Origin: Ruminococcus flavefaciens ND2009
GTDB lineage: Bacteria; Bacillota; Clostridia; Oscillospirales; Ruminococcaceae
NCBI RefSeq assembly: GCF_000621785.1
Contig: NZ_KK211346.1
Location: 511,754-575,753 of the forward strand
Length of the DNA stretch: 64,000 bases
Direction: 5' to 3'
Each line of letters opens with the position of its first letter. Position 1 is the stretch's first letter. Both the position numbers and the translations under genes were made by a program. Under the pieces are notes generated by a model. It saw only the letters and a list, made by a program, of their open reading frames with translations, did not search any database and was not told where the DNA came from. Positions 24,790-33,447 of the stretch are shown piece after piece.

Positions 24790-25670
24790 TACTGCTCCTT
24801 CTGCGGAGGCATTTCAAGGGTTATCCTTCCGAGCTTTCCGCTTCTGAACTCATCCAGTACAGTTATAGCTGCACGCTCTGTATTGATCTCGCCTCCCGAG
24901 ATCATCATACCGCGCTTTTTACCTACCTTTTCCAGCAGCTCAAGACCTGTATCCTCCTCTGAAAGCTCGATCTTGTATCTTTCGGTGAGGAAATTCGGAT
25001 AATTCTCGGAAAGATATGAGAGGAGCTTCATAGCCAGTGTCTCAATATCGAGTATATCATCGCTTATAGCACCCGTAAAAGCAAGCCTTACTGCCACATT
25101 CTGATCCTCGAATTTAGGCCAGAGAACTCCGGGCATATCGAGAAGTTCGGTGTTATTATCCAGCTTTACCCACTGCTTGGTCCTTGTAACACCAGGTCTG
25201 TCCTCTACTTTAGCACGCTTAGAGCCTGCTAACTTATTAATAAGAGAGGATTTTCCAACATTGGGTATTCCCACTATCATAAGTCTGACAGCTGCCCCCC
25301 TCATGCCGTTTTTTTCTCTCTTATCCATAAGTTCCTTAAGAACAGTATTCTTCAGTGTGGGAATAATAGACTTCAAACCCTTTCCGGATCTACAGTCCAC
25401 CGCCAGAGCTTCACTGCCGTTTCGTCTGAAATAGTTTATCCAAAGCTGGGTTGTACGTTCATCAGCAAGATCACTCTTGTTGAGCAGTACAAGTCTCGGC
25501 TTGTTTTTTGTCATATGATCCATTTCGGGATTTCGGCTGCTGAGCGGCGAACGCGCGTCCACTATTTCAACAACAGCATCTACAAGAGACAGATTTGAAG
25601 CGATAAGTCTCCTTGTTTTAGCCATATGTCCCGGAAACCACTGGATCTGTTTCATATCCGTATTATCCAC
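24789..25670 (-). CDS. rbgA: RbgA/YlqF ribosome-assembly GTPase
   Basis: 293 aa with the circularly permuted GTPase order: the N-terminal QWFPGHMAK, then G4 LNKSDL (~62), G1 GIPNVGKSS (~134) and G3 DMPGVLWP (~178). In Bacillus RbgA is needed for late assembly of the 50S subunit. The rplS-lepB-rbgA-rnhB order here is the standard Firmicutes arrangement. Located 20 bp after the second lepB. Confidence 0.95.
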   Translation of the reverse strand: MDNTDMKQIQWFPGHMAKTRRLIASNLSLVDAVVEIVDARSPLSSRNPEMDHMTKNKPRLVLLNKSDLADERTTQLWINYFRRNGSEALAVDCRSGKGLKSIIPTLKNTVLKELMDKREKNGMRGAAVRLMIVGIPNVGKSSLINKLAGSKRAKVEDRPGVTRTKQWVKLDNNTELLDMPGVLWPKFEDQNVAVRLAFTGAISDDILDIETLAMKLLSYLSENYPNFLTERYKIELSEEDTGLELLEKVGKKRGMMISGGEINTERAAITVLDEFRSGKLGRITLEMPPQKEQ

Positions 25671-25690
25671 TATTGCCTCCTGCTACCGAT

Positions 25691-26257
25691 TCACTTTATT
25701 GCGCCGAACTTATCAGACGGAGCAAGACGGTAAATCACTTTTCCGTCAACGCTTTTTCTGGAAACAAAGCCAAGATCCGCTGATCTGCTGTCAAGTGAAT
25801 TTCTCCTGTTATCCCCCATAACAAAAAGGTATCCTTCGGGTACTTTCACAGGATATTTTCCTGTAAAGGCGCCGCCATCAAGATGAGTTAGTCCATTTGT
25901 GTACTCCTCACGGATGACCTTGCCGTCAATATATACCTTCCCATGGGCAAAGTCAAAATCTATCGTCTGTCCCTCAGAAGCTATCACTCTTTTTATTATG
26001 ACACTATCAGGTATGCTCCTTGCCGTGGTATCGCCGTTTTCATCAAGGGTCACAGCTTTATCCACAGAAGCGACTATAATATCCCCCTGCTTTATACTCA
26101 AGGGGATCCGGCTTACTAAAACCGTGTCTCCCTGAGTAAGGGTATCCTCCATTGAAACACCGCTAACTGTATAGATTCCCAGACAAAAGGTGAAGACCAT
26201 ACACATTACAAAAAATGCTATAAGCAAAGTTTCAATGAAGCCTGCTATCTTTTTCAT
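25691..26257 (-). CDS. lepB: Signal peptidase I (second of two)
   Basis: 188 aa. One N-terminal membrane helix (~7-28), then the catalytic Ser in SGVSMEDTL (~36) and Lys in VIIKRVIA (~88), and the GDNRRNSLDSR box (~148-158). It cleaves signal peptides on the outer membrane face. No Shine-Dalgarno sequence is visible before the ATG, which follows the upstream lepB stop by 11 bp, so it may depend on coupling. Confidence 0.95.
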   Translation of the reverse strand: MKKIAGFIETLLIAFFVMCMVFTFCLGIYTVSGVSMEDTLTQGDTVLVSRIPLSIKQGDIIVASVDKAVTLDENGDTTARSIPDSVIIKRVIASEGQTIDFDFAHGKVYIDGKVIREEYTNGLTHLDGGAFTGKYPVKVPEGYLFVMGDNRRNSLDSRSADLGFVSRKSVDGKVIYRLAPSDKFGAIK

Positions 26258-26268
26258 TGTTATGAATT

Positions 26269-27051
26269 TTACTTTTTGTCAACGAAGAGGAACTTGAATT
26301 CCTTTATAGGTGAATATTTAATAAGAGCCTTTCCGTAGATCTGATCCTTTTTGATAAGTCCGACATCAGGATTTCGGCTGTCAGCAGACTCACGTCTGTT
26401 ATCTCCCATAACGAAATAGTATCCTTCGGGAACAGTTATGGGGAAATCATACATTCCGCCGTCCTTGTTGACTGTTTCTCTGATATAGGGCTCATCGAGT
26501 ACCTTGCCGTCCACGATGACCTGTTCATTCTCAAGGTCAAAATCAATAGTCTGACCCGGCTCTGCAATAACACGCTTGATAATGCATTCCTTCAGTCCGG
26601 AACCTGTAATGTCCTTTTCATATACTTTTCCGTTTTCATCAAGGAAATAAGCCATATCATTGTTAATAACTATAATATCTCCGTAATGAGGACCTGTATA
26701 TACGGTAGTCATGAACACTCTGTTACCATCGAACAGGGTATTATTCATAGAGCCTCCGACAACATTTACAGGGTGAAGAAGATATGTAAATATCATTACA
26801 ATGACAAATACAGTAAGAAGGGTTGATTCGATCACCTCGATTATATCATCAACGAGCTTGCCTTCCTTCTTCTTTGCCTTTTCTTCTTCCTCACCGTCGT
26901 CATCACCGTCGTCTTCGGACTCTTCTTCGATCTCTTCTTCATCATCAACAGCTTCGGTCAACTCCTCCGCTGCTTCTTCAATATCTTCAACAGCTTCAGC
27001 TAATGCCTCTGTTTCTGTGTTTTCTGTAGTGTTTTTTATTTCGTCAGCCAT
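26269..27051 (-). CDS. lepB: Signal peptidase I with long acidic cytoplasmic extension
   Basis: 260 aa. Residues 1-~70 are almost all Glu/Asp/Ala (for example EESEDDGDDDGEEEEK) and would lie in the cytoplasm. Then come a membrane helix (~78-97), catalytic Ser in GGSMNNTL (~101), Lys in CIIKRVIAE (~155) and GDNRRESADSR. The protease part is complete; the acidic extension is not part of the usual fold. It is followed by a second lepB. GGAGGCGG before the ATG. Confidence 0.94.
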   Translation of the reverse strand: MADEIKNTTENTETEALAEAVEDIEEAAEELTEAVDDEEEIEEESEDDGDDDGEEEEKAKKKEGKLVDDIIEVIESTLLTVFVIVMIFTYLLHPVNVVGGSMNNTLFDGNRVFMTTVYTGPHYGDIIVINNDMAYFLDENGKVYEKDITGSGLKECIIKRVIAEPGQTIDFDLENEQVIVDGKVLDEPYIRETVNKDGGMYDFPITVPEGYYFVMGDNRRESADSRNPDVGLIKKDQIYGKALIKYSPIKEFKFLFVDKK

Positions 27052-27090
27052 AATGCCGCCTCCAGACTTTCTTAATTATAAAAATGTAGC

Positions 27091-27112
27091 AAAAAAGGGA
27101 CTTTAAGTCCCT
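27091..27112 (-). terminator. Terminator between rplS and the lepB genes
   Basis: Stem AGGGACT/AGTCCCT with a 3-nt loop and a T6 run on the minus strand; a second hairpin (CAGCCGA/TCGGCTG, 27126-27157) lies just before it without a T-run. It would give rplS a higher transcript level than the downstream genes. Confidence 0.75.
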
Positions 27113-27169
27113 CAAGGAAAGAAGATGAGTCAGCCGAAGCAAAGTCGGCTGAACTCAGTCTGCAACCTG

Positions 27170-27514
27170 TTAGCGGAGCTGTTCCTTAACCTTAGCAGCC
27201 TTACCAACTCTGTCTCTGAGGTAATAAAGCTTAGCTCTGCGAACCTTACCGTATCTTACGACCTCAACCTTGTCAACGACAGGAGAGTGAAGAGGGAATA
27301 CTCTTTCGATACCACATCCGTGTGCAACACGTCTTACAGTAAAGGTCTCGCTGATTCCGCCGTGCTTCTTGGCAATTACAGTACCCTCGAAGATCTGGAT
27401 ACGGCTCTTATCGCCTTCCTTGATCTGAACGTGAACCTTAACGGTGTCACCTACGTTGAACTGCGGAACATTTTCCTTCATGCTTGATTCGCTGATTAAC
27501 TTGAGTGCATCCAT
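27170..27514 (-). CDS. rplS: Ribosomal protein L19
   Basis: 114 aa, normal length. Contains the family's [20 protein letters not shown] beta region, [16 protein letters not shown] and the C-terminal [15 protein letters not shown]19 sits at the 30S-50S interface. AGGAGG precedes the ATG, and a ~205-nt leader with its own promoter precedes the gene. Confidence 0.98.
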   Translation of the reverse strand: MDALKLISESSMKENVPQFNVGDTVKVHVQIKEGDKSRIQIFEGTVIAKKHGGISETFTVRRVAHGCGIERVFPLHSPVVDKVEVVRYGKVRRAKLYYLRDRVGKAAKVKEQLR

Positions 27515-27720
27515 TTTATTTTCCTCCTAAAATTTCCGAACATTCTTACCTGTCCCGCCATGTACCGTTCAGCATTCGGCACTTGCAGGAATAAAATAAT
27601 GTGGCGCTTTCAGCGCTCGGGCTCATCAATAATGAGCAGCAGGCAGCGGACTATCCGATTTAATGTCTTTCGGCATTAACCCTCATTCGGGCATAAAATG
27701 TCCGAACGGATTTCAAATGC
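27515..27720 (-). promoter_or_regulatory. Long 5' leader of rplS (possible L19 autoregulatory leader)
   Basis: About 205 nt between the predicted start site and rplS with several small inverted repeats, for example GGCGCT/AGCGCT around 27602-27618 and TCCG-TTCG-GGAC near 27702-27712. L19 leaders bound by the protein are known in Bacillus. This is position-based; I could not match the consensus by eye. Confidence 0.4.
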
Positions 27721-27726
27721 TTTTAT

Positions 27727-27755
27727 ATGATAACATACTTTGCAGAAAAATGCAA
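27727..27755 (-). promoter_or_regulatory. SigA promoter of rplS
   Basis: Minus strand TTGCAT (27750-27755), 17 bp, TATCAT (27727-27732). Confidence 0.75.
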
Positions 27756-27761
27756 GTGTTT

Positions 27762-28415
27762 TCACGAAAAAATTTCATTATTTTCGCAAAAAATTCCCGT
27801 ACGGCGTATTTTTTCAGCCTCGAAGGTCTCTCCGCCCATGTTTCTGAGGGCATCGATGAACAAAGTGGGATTGAAATTGGTCTGAGTTCCCGCAGGAAGC
27901 CTGATGGTCATATTTACGGAGTTATCTGTCTTTTCACAGCTCATTACCTTGACAGAAGGCTTTATATCAACTGTTTTGATACCTTTTTTGGTCTTCTTTT
28001 CAATAAGGATCTCAGGCAGTGAAAGGAGCGTCTGAATGTCACCCCAAAGCCTGTCCGTATCAGCAGCCGACAACGAGAAACTGTATTCCGCTTCTGTTAT
28101 AGCAGTTATCTTCTGCTTTTGTTCAGCCACCTTGATTATTTTCATTCCCTCCGGCATTACAGCATTGAGCCTGTCCCTTATCTCTTCAAAAGGCATATCC
28201 TCATTGAGGTTAAAGTCAAGTATCTCGCAGCTGCTCTCAAAACCGAGAGAAAGTGCCAGTGCAAAGGAGTAATACGGGTGAGGGTTGAAGCCCTCTGTAT
28301 ACCATATAGGAAGTCCAGAACGTCTGAATGTTCTGAGCATACAGCGGTTCAGATCGAGGTGGGAAATATACTTTGCACGACCGCATTTTTCAAATGTTGC
28401 TCTTACACGGATCAA
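27762..28415 (-). CDS. DUF2344 / TIGR03936 radical SAM-associated protein
   Basis: 217 aa. Start set at a TTG that overlaps the upstream stop (TTGA) and has GGGAGGG 8 nt away; an ATG two codons earlier is too close to that site. The family start is clear: IRVRATFEKCGRAKYISHLDLNR, then GFNPHPYYSFALALSLGFES (shown in short pieces SHLDL and FNPHP). The partner of the larger radical SAM protein upstream; together they form a widely conserved but unassigned pair. The end of this gene meets the rplS promoter. Confidence 0.9.
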   Translation of the reverse strand: MIRVRATFEKCGRAKYISHLDLNRCMLRTFRRSGLPIWYTEGFNPHPYYSFALALSLGFESSCEILDFNLNEDMPFEEIRDRLNAVMPEGMKIIKVAEQKQKITAITEAEYSFSLSAADTDRLWGDIQTLLSLPEILIEKKTKKGIKTVDIKPSVKVMSCEKTDNSVNMTIRLPAGTQTNFNPTLFIDALRNMGGETFEAEKIRRTGIFCENNEIFS

Positions 28416-30250
28416 AAACATTCCCTCCCGACTTTTTTATTTACTCCGCAGCCTGAACATCTCAGACGGCAGTTCGGTGTTGTTATAGACTTGTGAGCGG
28501 TCTTGTTCTCACGGATAAGAAACTCCTTGCTCACATAATAGTCCAGATGATCCCAGGGCAGGATCTCGTCATATCCAAACCTGCGGTTTGCGTAGAATGA
28601 TGTATCTATCCCACACTCCGTAAAAGCTTCTGTCCATTTACCAAAATTAAAGTACTCGTCCCAGCTGTCAAACTTGCAGCCCTTCTGCCAGGCAGTGTAA
28701 ACGGCTTTGCAAAGTCTTCGGTCACCCTTAGCAAGGATAACCTCCAACATACTTACTTCAGGATTATGATAGCTCACCTTGATCTTCTTGGTCTTGACTG
28801 TATCAAGAAGAAGCTTCTGCTTATGCTCGATCATTTCTCTTGTATCCTGCGGCTCGAACTGGAAGGGCGTAAAGGGTTTGGGGACAAAGGTGGCACAGCT
28901 TATGGAGATCTGTACTCCCCTGCCCTTGGGACGGTTCTCTATACTATAATAAAGGTCTATTATCCTGTTCGCCAACTCAGCAATACCCTTGATGTCTTCA
29001 TCTGTCTCCGTGGGCAGTCCCATCATAAAGTAAAGCTTAACCGAAGAATATCCGCCTTCAAAAGCGATACGACAGGTATTCATGATCTCCTCTTCAGAGA
29101 CATTCTTGTTTATAACATCGCGAAGGCGCTGTGTGCCGCCTTCTGCAGCGAAGGTAAGTCCGCTTTTTCTCACCTTTTTTATCTTTTCAAGGAGAGACTC
29201 TGAGAAATTATCGACTCTGAGGGACGGAAGAGACAGATTTATCCTCTCGCTGACCGTATAGTCAAGGAGCGCTGTAAGCATAGGGTCTATCTCAGAGTGA
29301 TCACTGGTACTCAGTGACGCCAATGAAACCTCGTCATATCCCGTGTTCTCGCAAAGGCACCTGACCTCTTTGCATATCGTATCTGTGTGCTTTTCGCGGA
29401 AAGGTCTGTAAATAAAGCCTGCCTGACAGAACCGGCAGCCTCTTATACAGCCGCGAAGCACCTCTACCGACGCTCTGTCCTGGACGATCTCGGTAAAGGG
29501 TACAACAAAATTATCAGGATAGAAGACCTTATCGAAATCCTTGATTATCCTCTTGTGTACAACTTCAGGGGCACCGTCGGAAACTTCAAGCCTATCTATA
29601 GTACCGTCTTCCTTATACATAAAGTGATAGAACTTCGGAACATATACGCCTTCAATGTGAGCTGCACTGCGCAGGAACTCGTCTCTGGAAGCCCCCTGCT
29701 TCTTCATTTCAGCGTAGAGATCCATCAGCTCAAGGTTTACCTCCTCGCCCTCACCGAGAATGAATATATCAAAGAAGTCCGCAAGAGGCTCGGGATTACA
29801 GACACAAGGACCACCTGCAACTACTATCTGTGTGAGCTCTTGTGTTCTGTCCGCAGCGAATATTGGTATACCCGCAAGATCAAGCATATTCAGCACGTTT
29901 GTATAAGAAAGCTCATACTGCATGGTAAATCCGATAAAATCAAAATCTTTTATGGGATCAAGGCTTTCAAGTGCATAAAGCGGGATATTATTCTCACGCA
30001 TTACGGCTTCAAAGTCCTCTCCGGGAGCAAAACAGCGCTCACACCAGTAGTTTTCACGCTCATTTGTAAGCGAATACAGTATCTTCATTCCAAGATGGGA
30101 CATCCCTATATCGTATGTATCGGGGAAACAGAAGGCAAATCTCACATCGACCTTTGTTTTATCCTTGATAACGCTGCCGACTTCTCCGCCGATATATCTT
30201 GAGGGCTTCTGCACCTCAAGAAGATGTTTTTCTATCAAATCTTTAAGCAT
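28412..30250 (-). CDS. TIGR03960 B12-binding-domain radical SAM protein
   Basis: 612 aa, start at the ATG behind GGAGGAAAT. N-terminal B12-binding-like region (~15-200, with FPDTYDIGMSHLG and a GGPCVCNP loop), radical SAM cluster motif RGCIRGCRFCQ (~262-270), then the TIM-barrel with AAEGGTQRLRD, and a C-terminal Cys group (CRLRCSGC). Reaction unknown; proposed links to RNA modification are not proven. It overlaps the DUF2344 gene, its usual partner, and follows a small hypothetical gene. Confidence 0.9.
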   Translation of the reverse strand: MLKDLIEKHLLEVQKPSRYIGGEVGSVIKDKTKVDVRFAFCFPDTYDIGMSHLGMKILYSLTNERENYWCERCFAPGEDFEAVMRENNIPLYALESLDPIKDFDFIGFTMQYELSYTNVLNMLDLAGIPIFAADRTQELTQIVVAGGPCVCNPEPLADFFDIFILGEGEEVNLELMDLYAEMKKQGASRDEFLRSAAHIEGVYVPKFYHFMYKEDGTIDRLEVSDGAPEVVHKRIIKDFDKVFYPDNFVVPFTEIVQDRASVEVLRGCIRGCRFCQAGFIYRPFREKHTDTICKEVRCLCENTGYDEVSLASLSTSDHSEIDPMLTALLDYTVSERINLSLPSLRVDNFSESLLEKIKKVRKSGLTFAAEGGTQRLRDVINKNVSEEEIMNTCRIAFEGGYSSVKLYFMMGLPTETDEDIKGIAELANRIIDLYYSIENRPKGRGVQISISCATFVPKPFTPFQFEPQDTREMIEHKQKLLLDTVKTKKIKVSYHNPEVSMLEVILAKGDRRLCKAVYTAWQKGCKFDSWDEYFNFGKWTEAFTECGIDTSFYANRRFGYDEILPWDHLDYYVSKEFLIRENKTAHKSITTPNCRLRCSGCGVNKKVGRECF

Positions 30251-30267
30251 ATTTCCTCCGAAAGAAC

Positions 30268-30765
30268 TCAAAATCGCTTATCCGCAGGTATCATCGCGGA
30301 AAAATCGCCGTATCTTCCCGACCAGCCGTCAGGAACAAAATTCTCAAAATTCTCAGGCTTCGGGAACATTGAGTACATGGTATTACTGTCAAAATCAATA
30401 TATAAAGAAGCTGTATAATCTATCTTTTTATCGTCACGCGCCATTGTTCTGAGCAGACGGAGCTCATCAGCCGAATATCTGCATTTGAAGAGATGGGCGA
30501 GGAAATGGCTTGCTGTGTTCTCATTAAGTACCTCTATCCCCCATCTTTTGCCGCAAAACTCCTCGTAGCTGCCGATCTCCCGTTCAAAATCCTCAAAGGA
30601 CTTACCGCTTTTTGAGTAAAGAGCCTTCCAGATCCTGTAAAGCTTATCATAGTCCATTTTCCAGAGATTTTTCGGCGCAACATACCACTCAAAATGGTTC
30701 CTGAAAACAACCGCCACTATTATATTTTCCTTATATTTCGGTAATACCTTCGCTAACTGTTCCAT
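30268..30765 (-). CDS. Hypothetical protein between GNAT and radical SAM genes
   Basis: 165 aa from an ATG with AAAAGGAG about 13 nt upstream (a TTG at 30789 is the alternative). Soluble, mixed alpha/beta, rich in aromatic residues (FRNHFEWYV, LYRIWKALY), with GKRWGIEV in the middle and YGDFSAMIP at the end. No family recognised. It overlaps the acetyltransferase gene by ~35 bp and ends 17 bp before the radical SAM gene, so it belongs to the same transcript. Confidence 0.65.
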   Translation of the reverse strand: MEQLAKVLPKYKENIIVAVVFRNHFEWYVAPKNLWKMDYDKLYRIWKALYSKSGKSFEDFEREIGSYEEFCGKRWGIEVLNENTASHFLAHLFKCRYSADELRLLRTMARDDKKIDYTASLYIDFDSNTMYSMFPKPENFENFVPDGWSGRYGDFSAMIPADKRF

Positions 30766-31222
30766 AGTTATCGGGAAGCTCCTTTTCAAAACATATCATA
30801 TCACACAATTGAACACCCGCTTCAATTATCGGGTGATCATAGTTATCAATGAAAAAATTCTTGATAACTCCGCTTCTTCTGAAACCGCAGCTCTCGTAGA
30901 ACGGCACAGTCAGCGGACTGTCTCCTGTTCCGAGAAAGAGACTGCGGAATGATCCTGAAAACTTATTTTCAATAAATGAGAGCATTTTTCTGCCATAGCC
31001 CTTGCGCTGAGAATCAGGCGAAACGGCAATATTCTTTATCTCAAGTCTGCCATTCCCTTCATCTTTGACTACACAGACCGCAAGCACTTTTTCATCATCC
31101 TGCATTACGAACAGTCTGCCCCGCGAAAGATACTTCGTTATCATATCCTCCTGCTCATCGCCGATAAGGAGAAGCTCCATATACTGTTCTTTATTCTCAG
31201 TTTCTTCTATTATTGAGATCAC
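30731..31222 (-). CDS. GNAT-family N-acetyltransferase
   Basis: 163 aa with a GTG start overlapping the cdd stop (GTGA) and GGAGGAG upstream. The acetyl-CoA binding motif is plain: IKNIAVSPDSQRKGYGRKML (motif A, Q/R-x-x-G-x-G/A as QRKGYG, ~94-99), followed by FYESCGFRRSG (~128-138). Transfers acetyl from CoA to an amine; substrate not predictable. Confidence 0.88.
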   Translation of the reverse strand: MISIIEETENKEQYMELLLIGDEQEDMITKYLSRGRLFVMQDDEKVLAVCVVKDEGNGRLEIKNIAVSPDSQRKGYGRKMLSFIENKFSGSFRSLFLGTGDSPLTVPFYESCGFRRSGVIKNFFIDNYDHPIIEAGVQLCDMICFEKELPDNYGTVSEGITEI

Positions 31223-31611
31223 TTTATGTTCTCCTCCGAGAAGCGCATTGGAAGGAAATCTGAAAGCTTGTGCTCTCCGTCAGAGAGAATAACTGTAAAG
31301 TCATCTCCGCAGAATTCGCTGAGCACCTGAAGGCAGGCGCCGCAGGGATAACAGGGCTTTGAAAAATCTTCTGTGGCACTGCCTGCAACAGCAATAGCGC
31401 TGAACTCGGTATATCCTTCGGATACTGCCTTAAAAACTGCCGTACGTTCTGCGCAGTTCGTAAGAGAATATGAGGAGTTTTCTATATTGCAGCCCGTAAA
31501 AAGCTTGCCGTCTAAAGTGAGAAGGGCTGCTCCCACAGAAAAACCAGAGTACTTTGAATATGAATTTTCCGAAGCCTTTACCGCTTCGCCGAAAAGCTCA
31601 TCATAAGTCAT
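31219..31611 (-). CDS. cdd: Cytidine deaminase
   Basis: 130 aa, start at the ATG following AGGTG. The zinc site is complete: CAERTA (Cys and catalytic Glu, ~50-55) and PCGACLQ (~86-92), with the upstream substrate loop GCNIENSSY. Deaminates cytidine and deoxycytidine to uridine, feeding the pyrimidine phosphorylase coded at 4.5-5.8 kb. Second gene of the DUF896-cdd-GNAT operon. Confidence 0.96.
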   Translation of the reverse strand: MTYDELFGEAVKASENSYSKYSGFSVGAALLTLDGKLFTGCNIENSSYSLTNCAERTAVFKAVSEGYTEFSAIAVAGSATEDFSKPCYPCGACLQVLSEFCGDDFTVILSDGEHKLSDFLPMRFSEENIK

Positions 31612-31616
31612 AAAGT

Positions 31617-31820
31617 TCACCTGCCCTTGCCGACTTTACGCTTTTTGCCGTCGGGCGTCATAATATATGTATTTTCAAGCTGTGCAGCAAGATTGCCGGT
31701 CACAGCCCGTCTGTATTCGTTGCGAAGCTCAGTCTGCTCAGCTTTTTCAGCTTCGGTAAGGCCCTCAGCCTTGGATTTATGAGCCAGTTCATTGATCCTG
31801 TCGATTTTTTTCTGATCCAA
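31617..31820 (-). CDS. DUF896 (YnzC-like) small protein
   Basis: 67 aa from a TTG placed 8 nt after GGGAG; longer readings lack a ribosome site. The family pattern is evident: IDRINELAHKSK, AEGLTEAEK, then the EQTELRNEYRR helix and a basic end. DUF896 proteins are two-helix hairpins; YnzC-type members have been linked to the SOS cell-division inhibitor operon in Bacillus, but no such context exists here. Confidence 0.88.
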   Translation of the reverse strand: MDQKKIDRINELAHKSKAEGLTEAEKAEQTELRNEYRRAVTGNLAAQLENTYIMTPDGKKRKVGKGR

Positions 31821-31850
31821 ATAAAACGCTCCCTGTACAATATTATATTT

Positions 31851-31879
31851 ATTGTAACATGAATTCACATTAATTTCAA
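31851..31879 (-). promoter_or_regulatory. SigA promoter of the DUF896-cdd operon
   Basis: Minus strand TTGAAA (31874-31879), 17 bp, TACAAT (31851-31856). Divergent from the SDR gene promoter. Confidence 0.75.
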
Positions 31880-31908
31880 GTATCACACTGGATTTTTACG
31901 CCGAGATG

Positions 31909-31917
31909 TGTTATAAT
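31909..31917 (+). promoter_or_regulatory. Extended -10 promoter of the SDR gene
   Basis: TGTTATAAT (TG at 31909-31910, TATAAT at 31912-31917), ~35 bp before the start codon; no good -35. Confidence 0.6.
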
Positions 31918-31951
31918 TATTAAACATAATTGTCCATAAGGGGGATAAAAC

Positions 31952-32656
31952 ATGAAAACAGCACTTATAACAGGCGGCGCAGGCGGTATAGGTGAAGCAA
32001 TATGCCGACAGCTTGCAGCAGACGGCTTCAAAGTATATATCAACTATGCTCACTCCAGGGAAAAAGCAGAAAGGATCGCCACAGAGACCGGCGGAACAGC
32101 GATATGCTTTGATGTTTCTGATAATAATTCGGTCATCTCTGCAATTTCAGAAACAGGCTCTGTAGATGTTCTTATAAATAACGCAGGCGTGTCTGAAATT
32201 GGTCTTTTTACGGATATATCAGAAAATTCCGCACAAAAGATACTTGACATCAACCTGAAAGGAACTATGAATTGCGCAAGAGCCGTCCTTCCTGATATGA
32301 TAAGAAGAAAAAGCGGAAATATAATAAATATTTCCTCAATGTGGGGGCAGTGCGGTGCTTCCTGCGAGGTTGACTACTCTGCATCAAAAGCAGGAATTAT
32401 CGGCTTCACGAAGGCTCTTGCCAAGGAGGTCGCACCTTCAAGCATAAGAGTGAACTGTGTCGCTCCGGGATTTATTATGACAGAAATGAACGGTCACTTT
32501 TCCGAAGAGGATCTTCAGCTTATTAAAGAAGACATCCCTCTCGGTATTTTCGGTCAGCCCCGCCATATTGCCGATGCAGTTTCTTTCCTTGCCTCTGACA
32601 GGGCAGAATACATAACAGGTCAGGTTCTCGCGGTAAACGGCGGTATGGTAATATAG
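31952..32656 (+). CDS. Short-chain dehydrogenase/reductase (FabG-like)
   Basis: 234 aa. Cofactor-binding TGGAGGIGEAI (~7-17), NNAG (~79-82), catalytic Ser in NISSMWG (~129) and YSASKAG (Tyr-x-x-x-Lys, ~143-148), and PGFI near ~176. The short length and motifs match 3-oxoacyl-ACP reductases (NADPH, fatty acid synthesis), but no other fab gene is near, so it may act on another ketone. Followed 10 bp later by the HD-domain gene, likely co-transcribed. Confidence 0.85.
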   Translation: MKTALITGGAGGIGEAICRQLAADGFKVYINYAHSREKAERIATETGGTAICFDVSDNNSVISAISETGSVDVLINNAGVSEIGLFTDISENSAQKILDINLKGTMNCARAVLPDMIRRKSGNIINISSMWGQCGASCEVDYSASKAGIIGFTKALAKEVAPSSIRVNCVAPGFIMTEMNGHFSEEDLQLIKEDIPLGIFGQPRHIADAVSFLASDRAEYITGQVLAVNGGMVI

Positions 32657-32666
32657 GAGGATGAAC

Positions 32667-33254
32667 ATGATAAACGACAGACTGAAAAAACAACTCGATT
32701 TCTTCCTTGAGCTTGACAAAATGAAAAACCTCTATCGACAGACCTATGTACTTCACGAAAACCGCAGGGAAAACGATGCGGAGCATAGCTGGCATATCGC
32801 CGTGACTGCTCTTCTTCTAAGTGAATATGCAAACAAGGATATAGACATCAATAAGGTAGTAAAAATGCTGCTGATACACGACGTTGTGGAGATCGACGCG
32901 GGAGATACCTATTGCTATGACGCAGACGGAAATACTACAAAAGCTGAACGTGAAGGAAAGGCAGCACGAAGGATATTCGGTCTGCTTCCCGATGACCAGA
33001 AAAAAGAATACTACTCACTGTGGAGAGAGTTTGAGGACAGTCAGACCAACGAAGCGAGATTCGCAGCTGTGATGGATCGAATACAGCCGCTGATGCTGAA
33101 CTACACAAAGGGAGGCATTTCCTGGCAGGAGCATGGCATACATAAGGATCAGGTCATGAGCCGAAACGCTGATTATTTCAGCGAGTCAGATGAACTCGCC
33201 GGCCTTATAAAATCAGTACTTGATGATGCTCAGAGTAAAGGCTGGCTTAAATGA
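32667..33254 (+). CDS. HD-domain hydrolase (YfbR/HDDC2-like)
   Basis: 195 aa, start at the second ATG (the first is too close to AGGAGG). Metal ligands: AEHSWHIA (~34-41, His), LLIHDVVEIDAGD (HD plus Glu/Asp, ~68-80) and a distal Asp in VMDRIQPL. This matches the HD3 group including 5'-deoxynucleotidases of the YfbR/HDDC2 type, which remove phosphate from deoxynucleoside monophosphates. The exact substrate is inferred from the family. Confidence 0.85.
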   Translation: MINDRLKKQLDFFLELDKMKNLYRQTYVLHENRRENDAEHSWHIAVTALLLSEYANKDIDINKVVKMLLIHDVVEIDAGDTYCYDADGNTTKAEREGKAARRIFGLLPDDQKKEYYSLWREFEDSQTNEARFAAVMDRIQPLMLNYTKGGISWQEHGIHKDQVMSRNADYFSESDELAGLIKSVLDDAQSKGWLK

Positions 33255-33351
33255 CAAATAGTCAAAATCAACAATTTTCGCATTGTTTTACAGTGCACTG
33301 TTACCAAAGCGCCGAAATTCATGAACAAACGATGATAATTCCATCGAAATC

Positions 33352-33380
33352 TTGAACTTTATTCGGTATTATGATATATT
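33352..33380 (+). promoter_or_regulatory. SigA promoter of the LTA-synthase-like gene
   Basis: TTGAAC (33352-33357), 17-bp spacer, TATATT (33375-33380); leaves a ~60-nt 5' UTR. Confidence 0.75.
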
Positions 33381-33447
33381 TATTATAAGTAATGAAATAT
33401 TCTAAACTATCAATATAAATACAAAAAACTGAGAAGGATGATGACAA

